Source: an uncultured Collinsella sp. (GTDB taxonomy: Bacteria; Actinomycetota; Coriobacteriia; Coriobacteriales; Coriobacteriaceae). Taken from it: a stretch of 29,280 nt of DNA. Each line of letters opens with the position of its first letter. Position 1 is the stretch's first letter. The stretch is taken from positions 1-29,280 of the forward strand of contig CALBBA010000133.1 of the NCBI GenBank assembly GCA_937926755.1. Reading direction: 5' to 3'. Made by a program: the position numbers and the translations under genes. Shown in pieces: positions 1-6,985 of this stretch. Below the pieces are notes generated by a model. It was given only the letters and a program-made list of their open reading frames with translations, was not told where the DNA came from and ran no database searches.

Positions 1-81
1 GGTAGCTAATTTGGGACGGGGCTTGTTTGACTACTTCGCAGCCCTGGGGAGTCAAAAAAGCCCCGTCCCAAATTAGCTACC
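1..81. repeat. Long near-perfect palindrome with a GGGACGGGG core
   Basis: Bases 1-32 pair with 50-81 with a single mismatch (25 against 57), leaving a 17-nt loop at 33-49. The outer 24 bp are perfect. The arms contain gggacggggc and its complement gccccgtccc, a core shared with the hairpin at 5048-5109. There is no T tract on the + strand side, so it is not an obvious terminator for rightward transcription. It starts exactly at the window edge and may continue to the left. It most likely belongs to a dispersed intergenic palindrome family (REP-like); that is inference. Confidence 0.8.
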
Positions 82-92
82 CCGGCCCCGGC

Positions 93-120
93 GGTTGGGG
101 AGGGCGGGCTCCGTTATAAT
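93..120 (+). promoter_or_regulatory. Candidate promoter of the DUF1846 gene (perfect -10)
   Basis: A perfect TATAAT lies at 115-120. The -35 region about 17 nt upstream (near 92-98, cggttgg) matches the consensus poorly. Transcription would start near 127, which places the ATG at 136 only about 9 nt into the message without a ribosome site, and supports the ATG at 160 as the real start. Confidence 0.6.
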
Positions 121-159
121 CGCCTAAGACATTAAATGGAAACGGGACGGGAGCCATAC

Positions 160-1641
160 ATGCGCCAGGGTTTCGACAATGCGAAGTATATCGAGCTGCA
201 GGCCGCTCATATTAAGGAGCGCATCTCGCAGTTTGGCGGCAAGCTGTACTTGGAGTTTGGCGGCAAGCTGTTTGACGACTATCACGCGAGCCGCGTACTG
301 CCGGGTTTTGAACCGGACAGCAAGTTTCGCATGCTCAAGAGCATTTCCGACGACGTCGAGGTCATCATCGCCATTAACGCGAACCACATCGAGAAGAACA
401 AGGCTCGCGGTGACCTGGGCATTACCTATGACGAGGACGTTTTGCGCCTGGTCGACCTGTTCCGCGGCAACGGCTTTGCCGTCGCGGCTGTGGTCATCAC
501 CCAGTACGCCGGCCAGCCCGCTGCCGATGTGTTCCGCAACCGCCTGAACGCGCTCGGTATTCCCGCCAAGCTGCACTATCCCATCGAGGGGTATCCGCAC
601 GATGTCGATCTGATCGTGTCCGACGATGGCTATGGCAAGAACGAGTTTGTCGAGACCACCCGACCGCTCGTTGTGGTCACTGCCCCCGGTCCTGGCTCGG
701 GCAAGCTTGCCACCTGCCTGTCTCAGCTCTATCACGAGCACAAGCATGGCACGGCCGCCGGCTATGCCAAGTTCGAGACCTTCCCGGTCTGGAATCTTCC
801 TCTGACGCATCCGGTCAATATTGCCTACGAGGCCGCCACGGCTGACCTCGATGACGCCAATATCATCGACTCCTTCCACCTGGAGGCCTACAACAAGACC
901 ACGGTCAACTACAACCGTGACGTCGAGGCTTTCCCAGTGGTCCGTGCCCTGATGGAAAAGATTCTGGGGGAGAGCCCCTACCAGAGTCCCACCGACATGG
1001 GTGTAAATATGGTCGGCTTTGCCATCACCGATGACGATGCCTGTCGCGATGCCTCCAAGATGGAGATCGTCCGCCGCTACTTTGCTGCCGTCGAGGCCGT
1101 GCGCCGCACCGGTGTGGGCGATGAGCAGGTTGATCGTCTCAAGCTCATTATGAAGAAGGCCGGTATCGACAAGAATTACTCGCCGGCACGCTCGGCCGCC
1201 CTTACCAGGGAGCAGCTGACGGGTAGCCCCGTAGGCGCCATGGTCATGCCCGACGGCTCCGTGGTGACCGGCAAGACTTCCACACGCCTGGGCGCCGCGA
1301 GCTCGCTCATCATGAATGCGCTTAAGCATGTCTCGGGCGTTGACCTTGAGCTCGAGGTTATTAGCGATGAGGCGATCGAGCCTATCAGCAAGCTCAAGAC
1401 ACATTTCCTGGGTAGCAAGAACCCGCGCCTGCACACCGACGAGACGCTTATGGCGCTCTCGATCACCTCGGCAACGAGCGAGACGGCGGCCCGCGTCCTT
1501 TCGGGCCTGGAACAGCTGCGCGGCTGCGATGCCTTCTTTAGTGTGATCATCTCGCCGACGGACGAGACGGTGTTGCGCAAGCTGGGCATCAACGTGTGCT
1601 GCGAGCCCAAGTTCGAGCGCCATGGTTTCTTCCACCGCTAA
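160..1641 (+). CDS. DUF1846 (UPF0371) family protein
   Basis: The 493-residue product begins MRQGFDNAKY and has the family hallmark segment FGGKLYLEFGGKLFDDYHAS close to the N-terminus, followed by RVLPGF. The length fits the roughly 500-residue DUF1846 family, which is conserved in Firmicutes and Actinobacteria; structures are known but the biochemical role is not settled. The start at 160 is preferred over an in-frame ATG at 136 because gggag at 149-153 gives a ribosome site 6 nt upstream and because family members start close to GFDN. The gene is monocistronic, between a promoter with perfect TATAAT and a hairpin terminator at 1661-1699. No signal peptide or membrane segment is visible, so it is probably cytoplasmic. 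I do not assign a function. Confidence 0.9.
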   Translation: MRQGFDNAKYIELQAAHIKERISQFGGKLYLEFGGKLFDDYHASRVLPGFEPDSKFRMLKSISDDVEVIIAINANHIEKNKARGDLGITYDEDVLRLVDLFRGNGFAVAAVVITQYAGQPAADVFRNRLNALGIPAKLHYPIEGYPHDVDLIVSDDGYGKNEFVETTRPLVVVTAPGPGSGKLATCLSQLYHEHKHGTAAGYAKFETFPVWNLPLTHPVNIAYEAATADLDDANIIDSFHLEAYNKTTVNYNRDVEAFPVVRALMEKILGESPYQSPTDMGVNMVGFAITDDDACRDASKMEIVRRYFAAVEAVRRTGVGDEQVDRLKLIMKKAGIDKNYSPARSAALTREQLTGSPVGAMVMPDGSVVTGKTSTRLGAASSLIMNALKHVSGVDLELEVISDEAIEPISKLKTHFLGSKNPRLHTDETLMALSITSATSETAARVLSGLEQLRGCDAFFSVIISPTDETVLRKLGINVCCEPKFERHGFFHR

Positions 1642-1660
1642 GCCTGGATAAATTGGCCTG

Positions 1661-1701
1661 AAAGGGGAACATCGGGTATACATTCGGTGTGCCCCTTTTA
1701 T
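1661..1701 (+). terminator. Rho-independent terminator after the DUF1846 gene
   Basis: AAAGGGG at 1661-1667 pairs with CCCCTTT starting at 1692, with a further aca/tgt pairing inside the stem and a loop around gggtatacattc. The stem runs into TTTT at 1696-1699. It ends transcription 20 nt after the stop codon. Confidence 0.75.
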
Positions 1702-1763
1702 CAACAAAGTTACCGTTTAACCTAAAATTAGCCCGTTTACCTGCCTATAAGCGATTTGGGCGG

Positions 1764-1771
1764 TATACAAT
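1764..1771 (+). promoter_or_regulatory. Candidate -10 of the winged-helix gene
   Basis: TATACAAT at 1764-1771 lies in an AT-rich patch between the preceding terminator and the gene at 1891. No -35 hexamer at the usual distance is convincing, so this is a weak call. It would give a leader of about 110 nt. Confidence 0.3.
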
Positions 1772-1890
1772 AACCCTAATTGTATCATCCTTATGCGGGG
1801 ATGCCGCATGATGGATGTTGCCGGCCATCATGGGGTGTGCCGGTCGCGCACGGTGCAAGTGATGTCCGTGCTCGGTTTGAGGAGGCTGCC

Positions 1891-2229
1891 ATGGCTGGCA
1901 AGGGTCGTGCGAGTGTCAACGATATGAAGCGTGTCGAGGTGCAGGTGCTGATGGAGATTGCACGGCAGTCCGAAGACAACGGCGGACTTTATGGCTTTTC
2001 GCGCAAGACGCTTGCCGAGCGTGTGGGGGTGTCTCCGTATCGCGCCCGCGCGGCAATTGAACGCTTGGAATCCGAAGACATCATTGAGGTCGTCTCGCGC
2101 TACAGCGACGACGGCGGCCAGCTCGCAAATGGCATTTGTCTCACGGAGCGTGGCGAGTGGTATCTAGAGGGCATCCGTGCCGGTATGCTCGTGCAGGACT
2201 TGATCAAGGACGAAGTCGCCGATCGATAA
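1891..2229 (+). CDS. Small winged-helix DNA-binding protein
   Basis: A 112-residue product, MAGKGRASVNDMKRVEVQ at its N-terminus. Residues around 10-80 read as a winged helix: a first helix (VQVLMEIARQS), then a helix-turn-helix (SRKTLAERVGVSPYRARAAIERLE), and a wing (IIEVVSRYSDDGGQ). This resembles GntR/MarR-type regulators, but no effector domain follows, so it is either a minimal regulator or a family I do not recognise. The start is set by a strong GAGGAGG site about 6 nt before the ATG at 1891. The frame stays open upstream to 1780, but that extension has no ribosome site and looks unlike protein. The gene is flanked by terminators, so it forms its own unit before pyrG. Its target is unknown. 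Confidence 0.8.
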   Translation: MAGKGRASVNDMKRVEVQVLMEIARQSEDNGGLYGFSRKTLAERVGVSPYRARAAIERLESEDIIEVVSRYSDDGGQLANGICLTERGEWYLEGIRAGMLVQDLIKDEVADR

Positions 2230-2253
2230 CAGCGCGCACTCATAGGGGAAACG

Positions 2254-2287
2254 ACGCCGCCTGGGCGACCGGACGGCGTTTTGTTTC
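2254..2287 (+). terminator. Rho-independent terminator after the winged-helix gene
   Basis: ACGCCG at 2254-2259 pairs with CGGCGT at 2274-2279, with additional CC/GG pairing inside the stem, followed by the T-rich tract ttttgttt. Confidence 0.7.
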
Positions 2288-2319
2288 GAGATGGAGAAAT
2301 GCGATTACGCGTAAGAAAA

Positions 2320-2351
2320 TTGTGTGCGTCGCGCGTCGCGAGTATTACAAT
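2320..2351 (+). promoter_or_regulatory. Candidate promoter of pyrG-xerD
   Basis: TACAAT at 2346-2351, within tattacaat, is a good -10. TTGTGT at 2320-2325 is a possible -35 but the 20-nt spacer is long. It would produce a leader of about 50 nt before pyrG. The leader does not begin with the run of G residues used in the Bacillus pyrG attenuation mechanism. Confidence 0.45.
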
Positions 2352-2406
2352 GGAGACCCGTAAGATGTGTATGGACAACTTCTACGGGAAGCGCAGGTAA
2401 CTCAAT

Positions 2407-4068
2407 ATGACCAAGCATGTGTTCGTGACCGGCGGCGTGGTTTCGTCTCTGGGCAAGGGTATTACCGCGGCCTCGCTGGGCCGTCTGCTCAAGTCGCGCG
2501 GCTACAAGGTAACGATGCAAAAGGCCGACCCGTATCTGAACGTCGACCCCGGCACCATGAGCCCGTTCCAGCATGGCGAGGTCTTTGTGACCGAGGACGG
2601 CTACGAGTCCGATCTGGACCTGGGCCACTACGAGCGCTTTATCGACGAGAACCTGACCCGCGATTCCAACTTTACGACTGGTGCCATCTATAAGAGCCTG
2701 ATCGCCCGCGAGCGTCGCGGTGACTTTTTAGGCGGTACCGTGCAGGTGATTCCTCACGTCACCAATGCCATTAAGGATAAGTTCCGCCGCATCGAGGAGC
2801 AGACCGGCTCCGATGTAGTCATCACCGAGCTGGGCGGCACGATTGGCGACATCGAGTCCCAACCGTTTGTCGAGGCCATTCGTCAGTACCGCAAGGAGGC
2901 CGGCCCCGAGAACGTCTGCTACATCCACGTGTCGCTCGTTCCCTATATCGCCGCCGCCCACGAGGTCAAGACCAAGCCCACGCAGCATTCCGTCAAGGAG
3001 CTCCGCAGCTTTGGCATCCAGCCCGATATTATCGTGTTGCGCTCCGACCACCATATCGATGACGCTATCCGCGGGAAGATCGCAAGCTTCTGCGACGTCG
3101 ACACCGATTGCGTCTTTACCAACGAGGACTGCGCGAGCATTTACGATGTTCCGCAGCTGCTTGCCGAGCAGGACTTTGACCTGCGCATTTGCGAGCGTCT
3201 GGGTCTGGACCCGCGTGAGCGCAACATGAGTGAGTGGAACGAGTTCCTGCGCAAGCAGAACCATGCCAACCAGCACGCCGACAAGGTAAAGATCGCCGTC
3301 GTGGGCAAGTATACGCAGCTGCCCGATGCCTACCTGTCGGTTATCGAGGCCCTGCACCACGCGGGCGTGTTCTTCGATCGCCACGTTGACGTGCAGCTGG
3401 TCGATGGCGAGAGCCTCGACGAGCAGAACGTCTCCGAGATCCTGGGTGACGCCTCGGGCATCTTGGTCCCTGGCGGCTTTGGCAAGCGTGCCCTGGAGGG
3501 CAAGATCCTCGCGGCCGAGTTCGCCCGCGAGCACAAGATTCCGTATCTGGGCATTTGCCTGGGTATGCAGGTGGCCGTGTGCGAATTTGCCCGCAACGTG
3601 GTCGGCCTCGCCGGTGCCAGCTCTTCCGAGTTCGATCCGGATGGCCCGTATAGCGTAATCGACCTGATGAGCTCGCAGGAGGACGTGACCGAGAAGGGCG
3701 GCACCATGCGTCTGGGTGCCTATCCATGCAAGCTTGCTGCCGATTCCCTCGCGCGTGAGGCCTATGGGGAGGAGCTCGTCTACGAGCGTCACCGTCACCG
3801 TTTTGAGTTCAACAACGCCTTCCGTGACCAGCTCGAGGACGCCGGTCTGGTTATCTCGGGCCTTTCGCCCGACGAGCGTCTGGTCGAGATGGTCGAGCTG
3901 CCGCGCGACGTACATCCGTGGTATGTGGCCACCCAGGCTCATCCCGAGTTCAAGAGCCGTCCGACCAACCCGCAGCCGCTGTTCCGCGAGTTCGTGCGCG
4001 CCTCGATTGGCCAGCATGAGGGCGTCGATCGCGTGCAGGTGACGCCCATGAACCTCGCTACGGACTAA
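2407..4068 (+). CDS. pyrG: CTP synthase
   Basis: Converts UTP to CTP using ATP and glutamine, the last step of pyrimidine nucleotide synthesis; cytoplasmic. The 553 residues have the normal full length. The N-terminal synthetase domain starts with the diagnostic VFVTGGVVSSLGKGI and QKADPYLNVDPGTMSPFQHG. The C-terminal class I glutamine amidotransferase domain carries the nucleophile in GICLG (Cys384) and the His512/Glu514 pair in HPE. All catalytic residues look intact. The ribosome site is weak (gcagg about 9 nt upstream). The gene is followed after only 2 nt by xerD, so the two are almost certainly co-transcribed and translationally coupled. Identification is secure from the sequence. Confidence 0.98.
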   Translation: MTKHVFVTGGVVSSLGKGITAASLGRLLKSRGYKVTMQKADPYLNVDPGTMSPFQHGEVFVTEDGYESDLDLGHYERFIDENLTRDSNFTTGAIYKSLIARERRGDFLGGTVQVIPHVTNAIKDKFRRIEEQTGSDVVITELGGTIGDIESQPFVEAIRQYRKEAGPENVCYIHVSLVPYIAAAHEVKTKPTQHSVKELRSFGIQPDIIVLRSDHHIDDAIRGKIASFCDVDTDCVFTNEDCASIYDVPQLLAEQDFDLRICERLGLDPRERNMSEWNEFLRKQNHANQHADKVKIAVVGKYTQLPDAYLSVIEALHHAGVFFDRHVDVQLVDGESLDEQNVSEILGDASGILVPGGFGKRALEGKILAAEFAREHKIPYLGICLGMQVAVCEFARNVVGLAGASSSEFDPDGPYSVIDLMSSQEDVTEKGGTMRLGAYPCKLAADSLAREAYGEELVYERHRHRFEFNNAFRDQLEDAGLVISGLSPDERLVEMVELPRDVHPWYVATQAHPEFKSRPTNPQPLFREFVRASIGQHEGVDRVQVTPMNLATD

Positions 4069-4070
4069 GG

Positions 4071-5012
4071 GTGCCGGCGAACCAAGAATATGCCGAAGCT
4101 ACTCCCTCGTCGCTCGCTGTGGCGGTGGGGGAGTATCTCGATTACCTTGCGGTCGAGCGGGGCTTGGCGCGCAATACGATTGCGGCCTACCGTCGTGACC
4201 TGACGACGTACTGCGCCTATCTGGAGCGGGCTGACATTGCGTCTTTTGAAGATGTGAGCCGTCAGGTCGTGGAGGGCTTTGTTGCCGATCGCCGTGACGG
4301 AGGCTATTCCGACGCCTCGGTGGAGCGTGCGCTCGCTGCCGTGAAGGGCCTGCATGCCTTTTTGGTGCGCGATGGGGCCGTGGCCCAAAACCCGACGGCG
4401 GCGTTGCGCCTGCCCAAAAAAGCAGATCGCCTGCCGGAATACCTTTCGGTGGAGGATGTCTCGGCATTGCTCGATCAAGACTTTCCCGAGGGCGAGATGG
4501 GACTGCGCGATCATGCCATCTTGGAAGTGCTTTACGGTTGCGGCTTGCGCGTGAGTGAGCTGGTTGGGCTCGATGTGGGCGATATCCATATTGATGACGG
4601 GTTTGTCTTGGTGCGCGGTAAGGGCTCCAAGGAGCGTCTGGCCCCGTTGGTGGGAAGCGCGGCGCGTGCCCTGACACACTATATAGGTGACGGGCGCACT
4701 CTCCTGGCCGCCCATGCTCACGGGACGGAGACCTTGGCGGTCTTTTTAAATAAGAACGGACGTCGCCTGTCGCGCCAGGCCGTGCATGCGATATGCGAGC
4801 GGTATGGGCGCCAGGTGGGGCTGGTGGGGCTCCATCCCCATACCTTGCGCCACTCCTTTGCCACCCACATGCTCGCGGGCGGTGCCGACCTGCGTGTGCT
4901 GCAGGAGATTTTGGGCCATGCCGATATTTCGACCACGCAGGTCTACACGCATGTCGACCGCACGCAACTGACCGAGGTCTATCTGGCGGCGCATCCGCTG
5001 GCACATCGCTAG
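4071..5012 (+). CDS. xerD: Tyrosine recombinase XerD
   Basis: Site-specific recombinase that, with XerC, resolves chromosome dimers at dif. The 313-residue length is typical. An N-terminal SAM-like core-binding domain (about 15-105) is followed by the catalytic domain with all expected residues: Arg160 (GLRVSEL), Lys184 (GKGSKE), His257-x-x-Arg260 (HTLRHSF), His283 (LGHADISTTQVY) and nucleophile Tyr292. It starts at a GTG 2 nt after the pyrG stop. The only purine-rich stretch (taagg) abuts the start, so initiation probably relies on ribosomes ending pyrG. A hairpin terminator follows at 5048-5116. XerC versus XerD is hard to separate by eye; the sequence around the His and Tyr motifs favours XerD. 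No dif-like site was recognised nearby. Confidence 0.9.
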   Translation: MPANQEYAEATPSSLAVAVGEYLDYLAVERGLARNTIAAYRRDLTTYCAYLERADIASFEDVSRQVVEGFVADRRDGGYSDASVERALAAVKGLHAFLVRDGAVAQNPTAALRLPKKADRLPEYLSVEDVSALLDQDFPEGEMGLRDHAILEVLYGCGLRVSELVGLDVGDIHIDDGFVLVRGKGSKERLAPLVGSAARALTHYIGDGRTLLAAHAHGTETLAVFLNKNGRRLSRQAVHAICERYGRQVGLVGLHPHTLRHSFATHMLAGGADLRVLQEILGHADISTTQVYTHVDRTQLTEVYLAAHPLAHR

Positions 5013-5044
5013 CACCTCGCTGACCTGCATATTTATACATATTA

Positions 5045-5116
5045 AAGGGGACGGGCCCCAGATTGCCGAGACGCACTTTTGCGCGCATGGGCAATCTGGG
5101 GTCCGTCCCATTTTTT
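5045..5116 (+). terminator. GGGACGGG palindrome acting as terminator of pyrG-xerD
   Basis: Bases 5048-5067 pair with 5090-5109 over 20 bp with one G-T wobble (5055 with 5102), extended by AAA/TTT beyond one mismatch. The loop is 22 nt. TTTTTT at 5111-5116 follows at once, so it should terminate rightward transcription. The arms begin gggacggg and end ccgtccc, the same core as the palindrome at 1-81. Confidence 0.8.
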
Positions 5117-5343
5117 GCCACTTGTCGTCGCGGTGGCGGGCCGCATGTGCCTTGGGTGGGGGAGTTTGGGGGCGATGTGAACGGCGTGTAAAGGGACGTA
5201 AAAATCGCCTCAAGGTCAACTTGAAGGTTGAGGTTCGCGGGCGTGGTTCTACAGGTGGCATCCCGCCTTTGCTGCAAACACAACATATTGTGTTTTCGAA
5301 CATATGCTCGGGGGTGTTTTGCAACATATTGGGGGTGGAGTGG
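5117..5343. other. Gene-free upstream control region of the dcw operon
   Basis: No protein gene is convincing here. It contains a dyad cctcaa/ttgagg (5208-5213 with 5228-5233), a perfect 20-bp dyad at 5276-5295, three copies of AACATAT at 5282-5288, 5299-5305 and 5323-5329, and the start of a G-rich, T-punctuated tract that continues into the TGGGG boxes. An open frame at 5122-5409 encodes low-complexity Gly/Trp sequence with no ribosome site and is not credible. Confidence 0.5.
5276..5295. promoter_or_regulatory. Perfect dyad aaacacaa-cata-ttgtgttt (operator candidate)
   Basis: An 8-bp perfect inverted repeat with a 4-bp centre, typical in size for a dimeric helix-turn-helix regulator site. 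It lies about 100 bp upstream of the mraZ promoter and overlaps the first AACATAT word. No regulator is identified. Confidence 0.45.
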
Positions 5344-5390
5344 TGGGGAGGGGTGGGGGAAGGGGTGGGGAAAGGTGTTGAAAAATGGGG
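5344..5390 (+). promoter_or_regulatory. MraZ-box array (TGGGG direct repeats)
   Basis: TGGGG occurs at 5344, 5354, 5366 and 5386, with a degenerate TGTTG at 5376. Starts are 10, 12, 10 and 10 bp apart, so most boxes have 5-nt spacers, on the same face of the helix. E. coli MraZ is known to bind TGGGN repeats with 5-nt spacers and to repress its own operon. The last two boxes overlap the -35 and spacer of the promoter at 5378-5406, which suits repression. Assignment of MraZ as the binder is inference from position and motif. Confidence 0.7.
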
Positions 5391-5406
5391 CGGTTCCCCA
5401 TATTAT
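5378..5406 (+). promoter_or_regulatory. mraZ (dcw operon) promoter
   Basis: TTGAAA at 5378-5383 and TATTAT at 5401-5406 are separated by exactly 17 bp, the best sigma70-type match in the window. Transcription would start near 5413, giving a leader of about 60 nt before mraZ. MraZ-like boxes overlap the -35 and spacer, and gggg-cggtt-cccc at 5387-5399 fills the spacer. Confidence 0.7.
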
Positions 5407-5438
5407 TGATGACGTCGACAGGCGGGGTGGTTCCCCGC
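5385..5438. repeat. Twin ggggYggttcccc dyads around the mraZ start site
   Basis: atgggg-cggtt-ccccat (5385-5401) and gcgggg-tggtt-ccccgc (5422-5438) are two 6-bp dyads with nearly the same 5-nt centre. The 13-bp cores at 5387-5399 and 5424-5436 differ at one base and start 37 bp apart. The first is in the promoter spacer, the second in the early leader, where it can also form an RNA hairpin. Confidence 0.6.
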
Positions 5439-5474
5439 GTACGTGCCATCTGAGTAACCGAGGGGAGGGCGCAC

Positions 5475-5909
5475 ATGGGAATGACGGGTGCATACGAGCG
5501 CAATCTCGATGCAAAAGGTCGTCTATCCCTGCCTGCACCCCTTCGCGAGGAGCTTGGAGAGCACGTTCGCGTGTTCAAAGCCCTGGATGTCGATGCTCTG
5601 TACGTGTTCTCTGCCGAGGCCTTCGATAAGTGGGTCGAAGGACTCTTCGCGGGTCGTGAGGGCCACGAGGGTTTCAACCCGCGTGACATCAACGACCAGA
5701 AGCTCATGAGGGCGATCAACAAGCGCACCACGTCGATGGATGTGGACAGCGCGGGTCGTATCGGTCTTTCTGAGTCTCTCCGCAAGCAGGCGAACCTCGA
5801 CCGCGAGGTCACGGTTGTGGGCAACTACGACCACCTTGAGGTATGGGACCGCGCTACGGCCGATGAGGACGATGACGACGAGGCCCTGCTGGACCTCTTC
5901 TTCTCGTAA
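5475..5909 (+). CDS. mraZ: Transcriptional regulator MraZ
   Basis: First gene of the dcw operon. MraZ is a ring-forming AbrB-like DNA-binding protein that represses the cluster in E. coli. The 144 residues contain the two repeats with their DxxxR motifs: DAKGR at 12-16 and DSAGR at 91-95, each at the start of a swapped-hairpin half. The C-terminus is unusually acidic (DEDDDDEALLDLFF), a feature to note because the tail sits outside the DNA-binding repeats. The start is set by gagggg/agggcgc just upstream of the ATG at 5475; an in-frame ATG two codons later cannot be excluded. Its presumed operator, a row of TGGGG boxes, lies at 5344-5390. Confidence 0.95.
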   Translation: MGMTGAYERNLDAKGRLSLPAPLREELGEHVRVFKALDVDALYVFSAEAFDKWVEGLFAGREGHEGFNPRDINDQKLMRAINKRTTSMDVDSAGRIGLSESLRKQANLDREVTVVGNYDHLEVWDRATADEDDDDEALLDLFFS

Positions 5910-5929
5910 GGGCAAGGCACGAGTAACGG

Positions 5930-6895
5930 ATGGAGCGTGGGATCTTGACACAAGAATATCGGCATGAACCTGTCATGCTCGGCGAAGTGCTTGAGTCGCT
6001 GCAGCTAAAGAGCGGCTCCGTCGTCTGCGACTGCACCCTTGGCGGTGCCGGCCATTCGGTAAAGATGGCCGCGCAGGTGGGGGAGACCGGCCTTTTGCTC
6101 GGCGTCGATCAGGACGACATGGCCCTCGAGGCCGCTGGCGCCCGTCTGGACCGCGAGGTTCCCGGCGTACCGCACCAGCTGCTGAAGGGCAACTTCGGCG
6201 ACTTGGACGAGCTGCTTTGCTCGGCCGAGGTGCCCGGGGTCGATGGCTTCCTGTTCGATTTGGGCGTTTCGTCACCGCAACTCGATATCCCTGGAAGGGG
6301 CTTTTCGTATAACGAGGACGCCCCATTGGACATGCGGATGGATCCGGGTAACAACACCTTAAACGCAGCTGAGGTCATCAACACCTATAACGAACACGAC
6401 CTCGCCCGGATTCTACGCGTCTACGGCGAAGAGAAGTTCGCCTCGCAGATCGCGCGCGAGATCGTGCGCCGCCGCGAGCAAGAACCGATCGAAACCACCG
6501 GCCAATTTGTCGAGATCATCAAGGCGGGTATCCCGGCTGCCGCTCGTCGGCATGGCGGACACCCGGCCAAGAAAAGTTTCCAGGCCATTCGCATCGAGGT
6601 CAATCACGAACTCGATGTGCTCGAGCGAGGGCTTGACGCCGCCACAAGGTGGCTCAACCCGGGCGGACGCATCTGCGTCATCTCGTATCACTCGCTCGAG
6701 GACCGTATCGTAAAGAACCACTTTAAGGAGATGAGCCAGGGGTGCACGTGTCCGCCGGAGATTCCGGTGTGCGTGTGCGGCAACGTGCCGATACTCAAGG
6801 TCATCACCCGCAAACCCCTGGTTGCCCAACCCGATGAGGTTGCGCGCAACCCTCGGGCGAGATCAGCCAAGATTCGCGTGGCGCAGCGTCTGTAG
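5930..6895 (+). CDS. rsmH: 16S rRNA (cytosine1402-N4)-methyltransferase
   Basis: Methylates N4 of C1402 in the decoding site of 16S rRNA with S-adenosylmethionine; cytoplasmic. Formerly mraW. The 321 residues include HEPVMLGEVL near the N-terminus, the SAM-binding loop DCTLGGAGHS (34-43), FDLGVSSPQLD, and the C-terminal CTCPPEIPVCVCG cysteine-rich segment common in the family. The start is uncertain: the ATG at 5930 has only aagg 11 nt upstream, while an in-frame TTG at 5945 has ggatggag at a better distance and would start close to the usual HEPVM. It follows mraZ by 20 nt and is co-transcribed. Confidence 0.95.
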   Translation: MERGILTQEYRHEPVMLGEVLESLQLKSGSVVCDCTLGGAGHSVKMAAQVGETGLLLGVDQDDMALEAAGARLDREVPGVPHQLLKGNFGDLDELLCSAEVPGVDGFLFDLGVSSPQLDIPGRGFSYNEDAPLDMRMDPGNNTLNAAEVINTYNEHDLARILRVYGEEKFASQIAREIVRRREQEPIETTGQFVEIIKAGIPAAARRHGGHPAKKSFQAIRIEVNHELDVLERGLDAATRWLNPGGRICVISYHSLEDRIVKNHFKEMSQGCTCPPEIPVCVCGNVPILKVITRKPLVAQPDEVARNPRARSAKIRVAQRL

Positions 6896-6985
6896 ACGCG
6901 ACCGCGCGATATTGGACCTCCCGCTCGTACCACAAACGAAGCTTAAACACACTACCAACGTACTCGGGATGGGAGGCGGCATATC

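Noticed and set aside
124..1707. Long open frame on the minus strand opposite the DUF1846 gene (527 codons)
   Set aside because: It mirrors a clear family gene on the + strand. High GC and codon bias leave the opposite frame open, and the product has no recognisable domain. The same holds for long minus-strand frames opposite pyrG, ftsI, mraY, murC and ftsZ.
1780..1890. 37-codon upstream extension of the winged-helix gene
   Set aside because: No ribosome site near 1780, while the ATG at 1891 has a strong GAGGAGG. The extra residues do not resemble a domain.
5122..5409. Open frame of 95 codons between xerD and mraZ
   Set aside because: No ribosome site, low-complexity Gly/Trp/Val sequence, and it runs through the MraZ boxes and the mraZ promoter.
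5495..5560. Possible second promoter or terminator at the start of mraZ
   Set aside because: Short complementary words only, inside the conserved DAKGR coding region.
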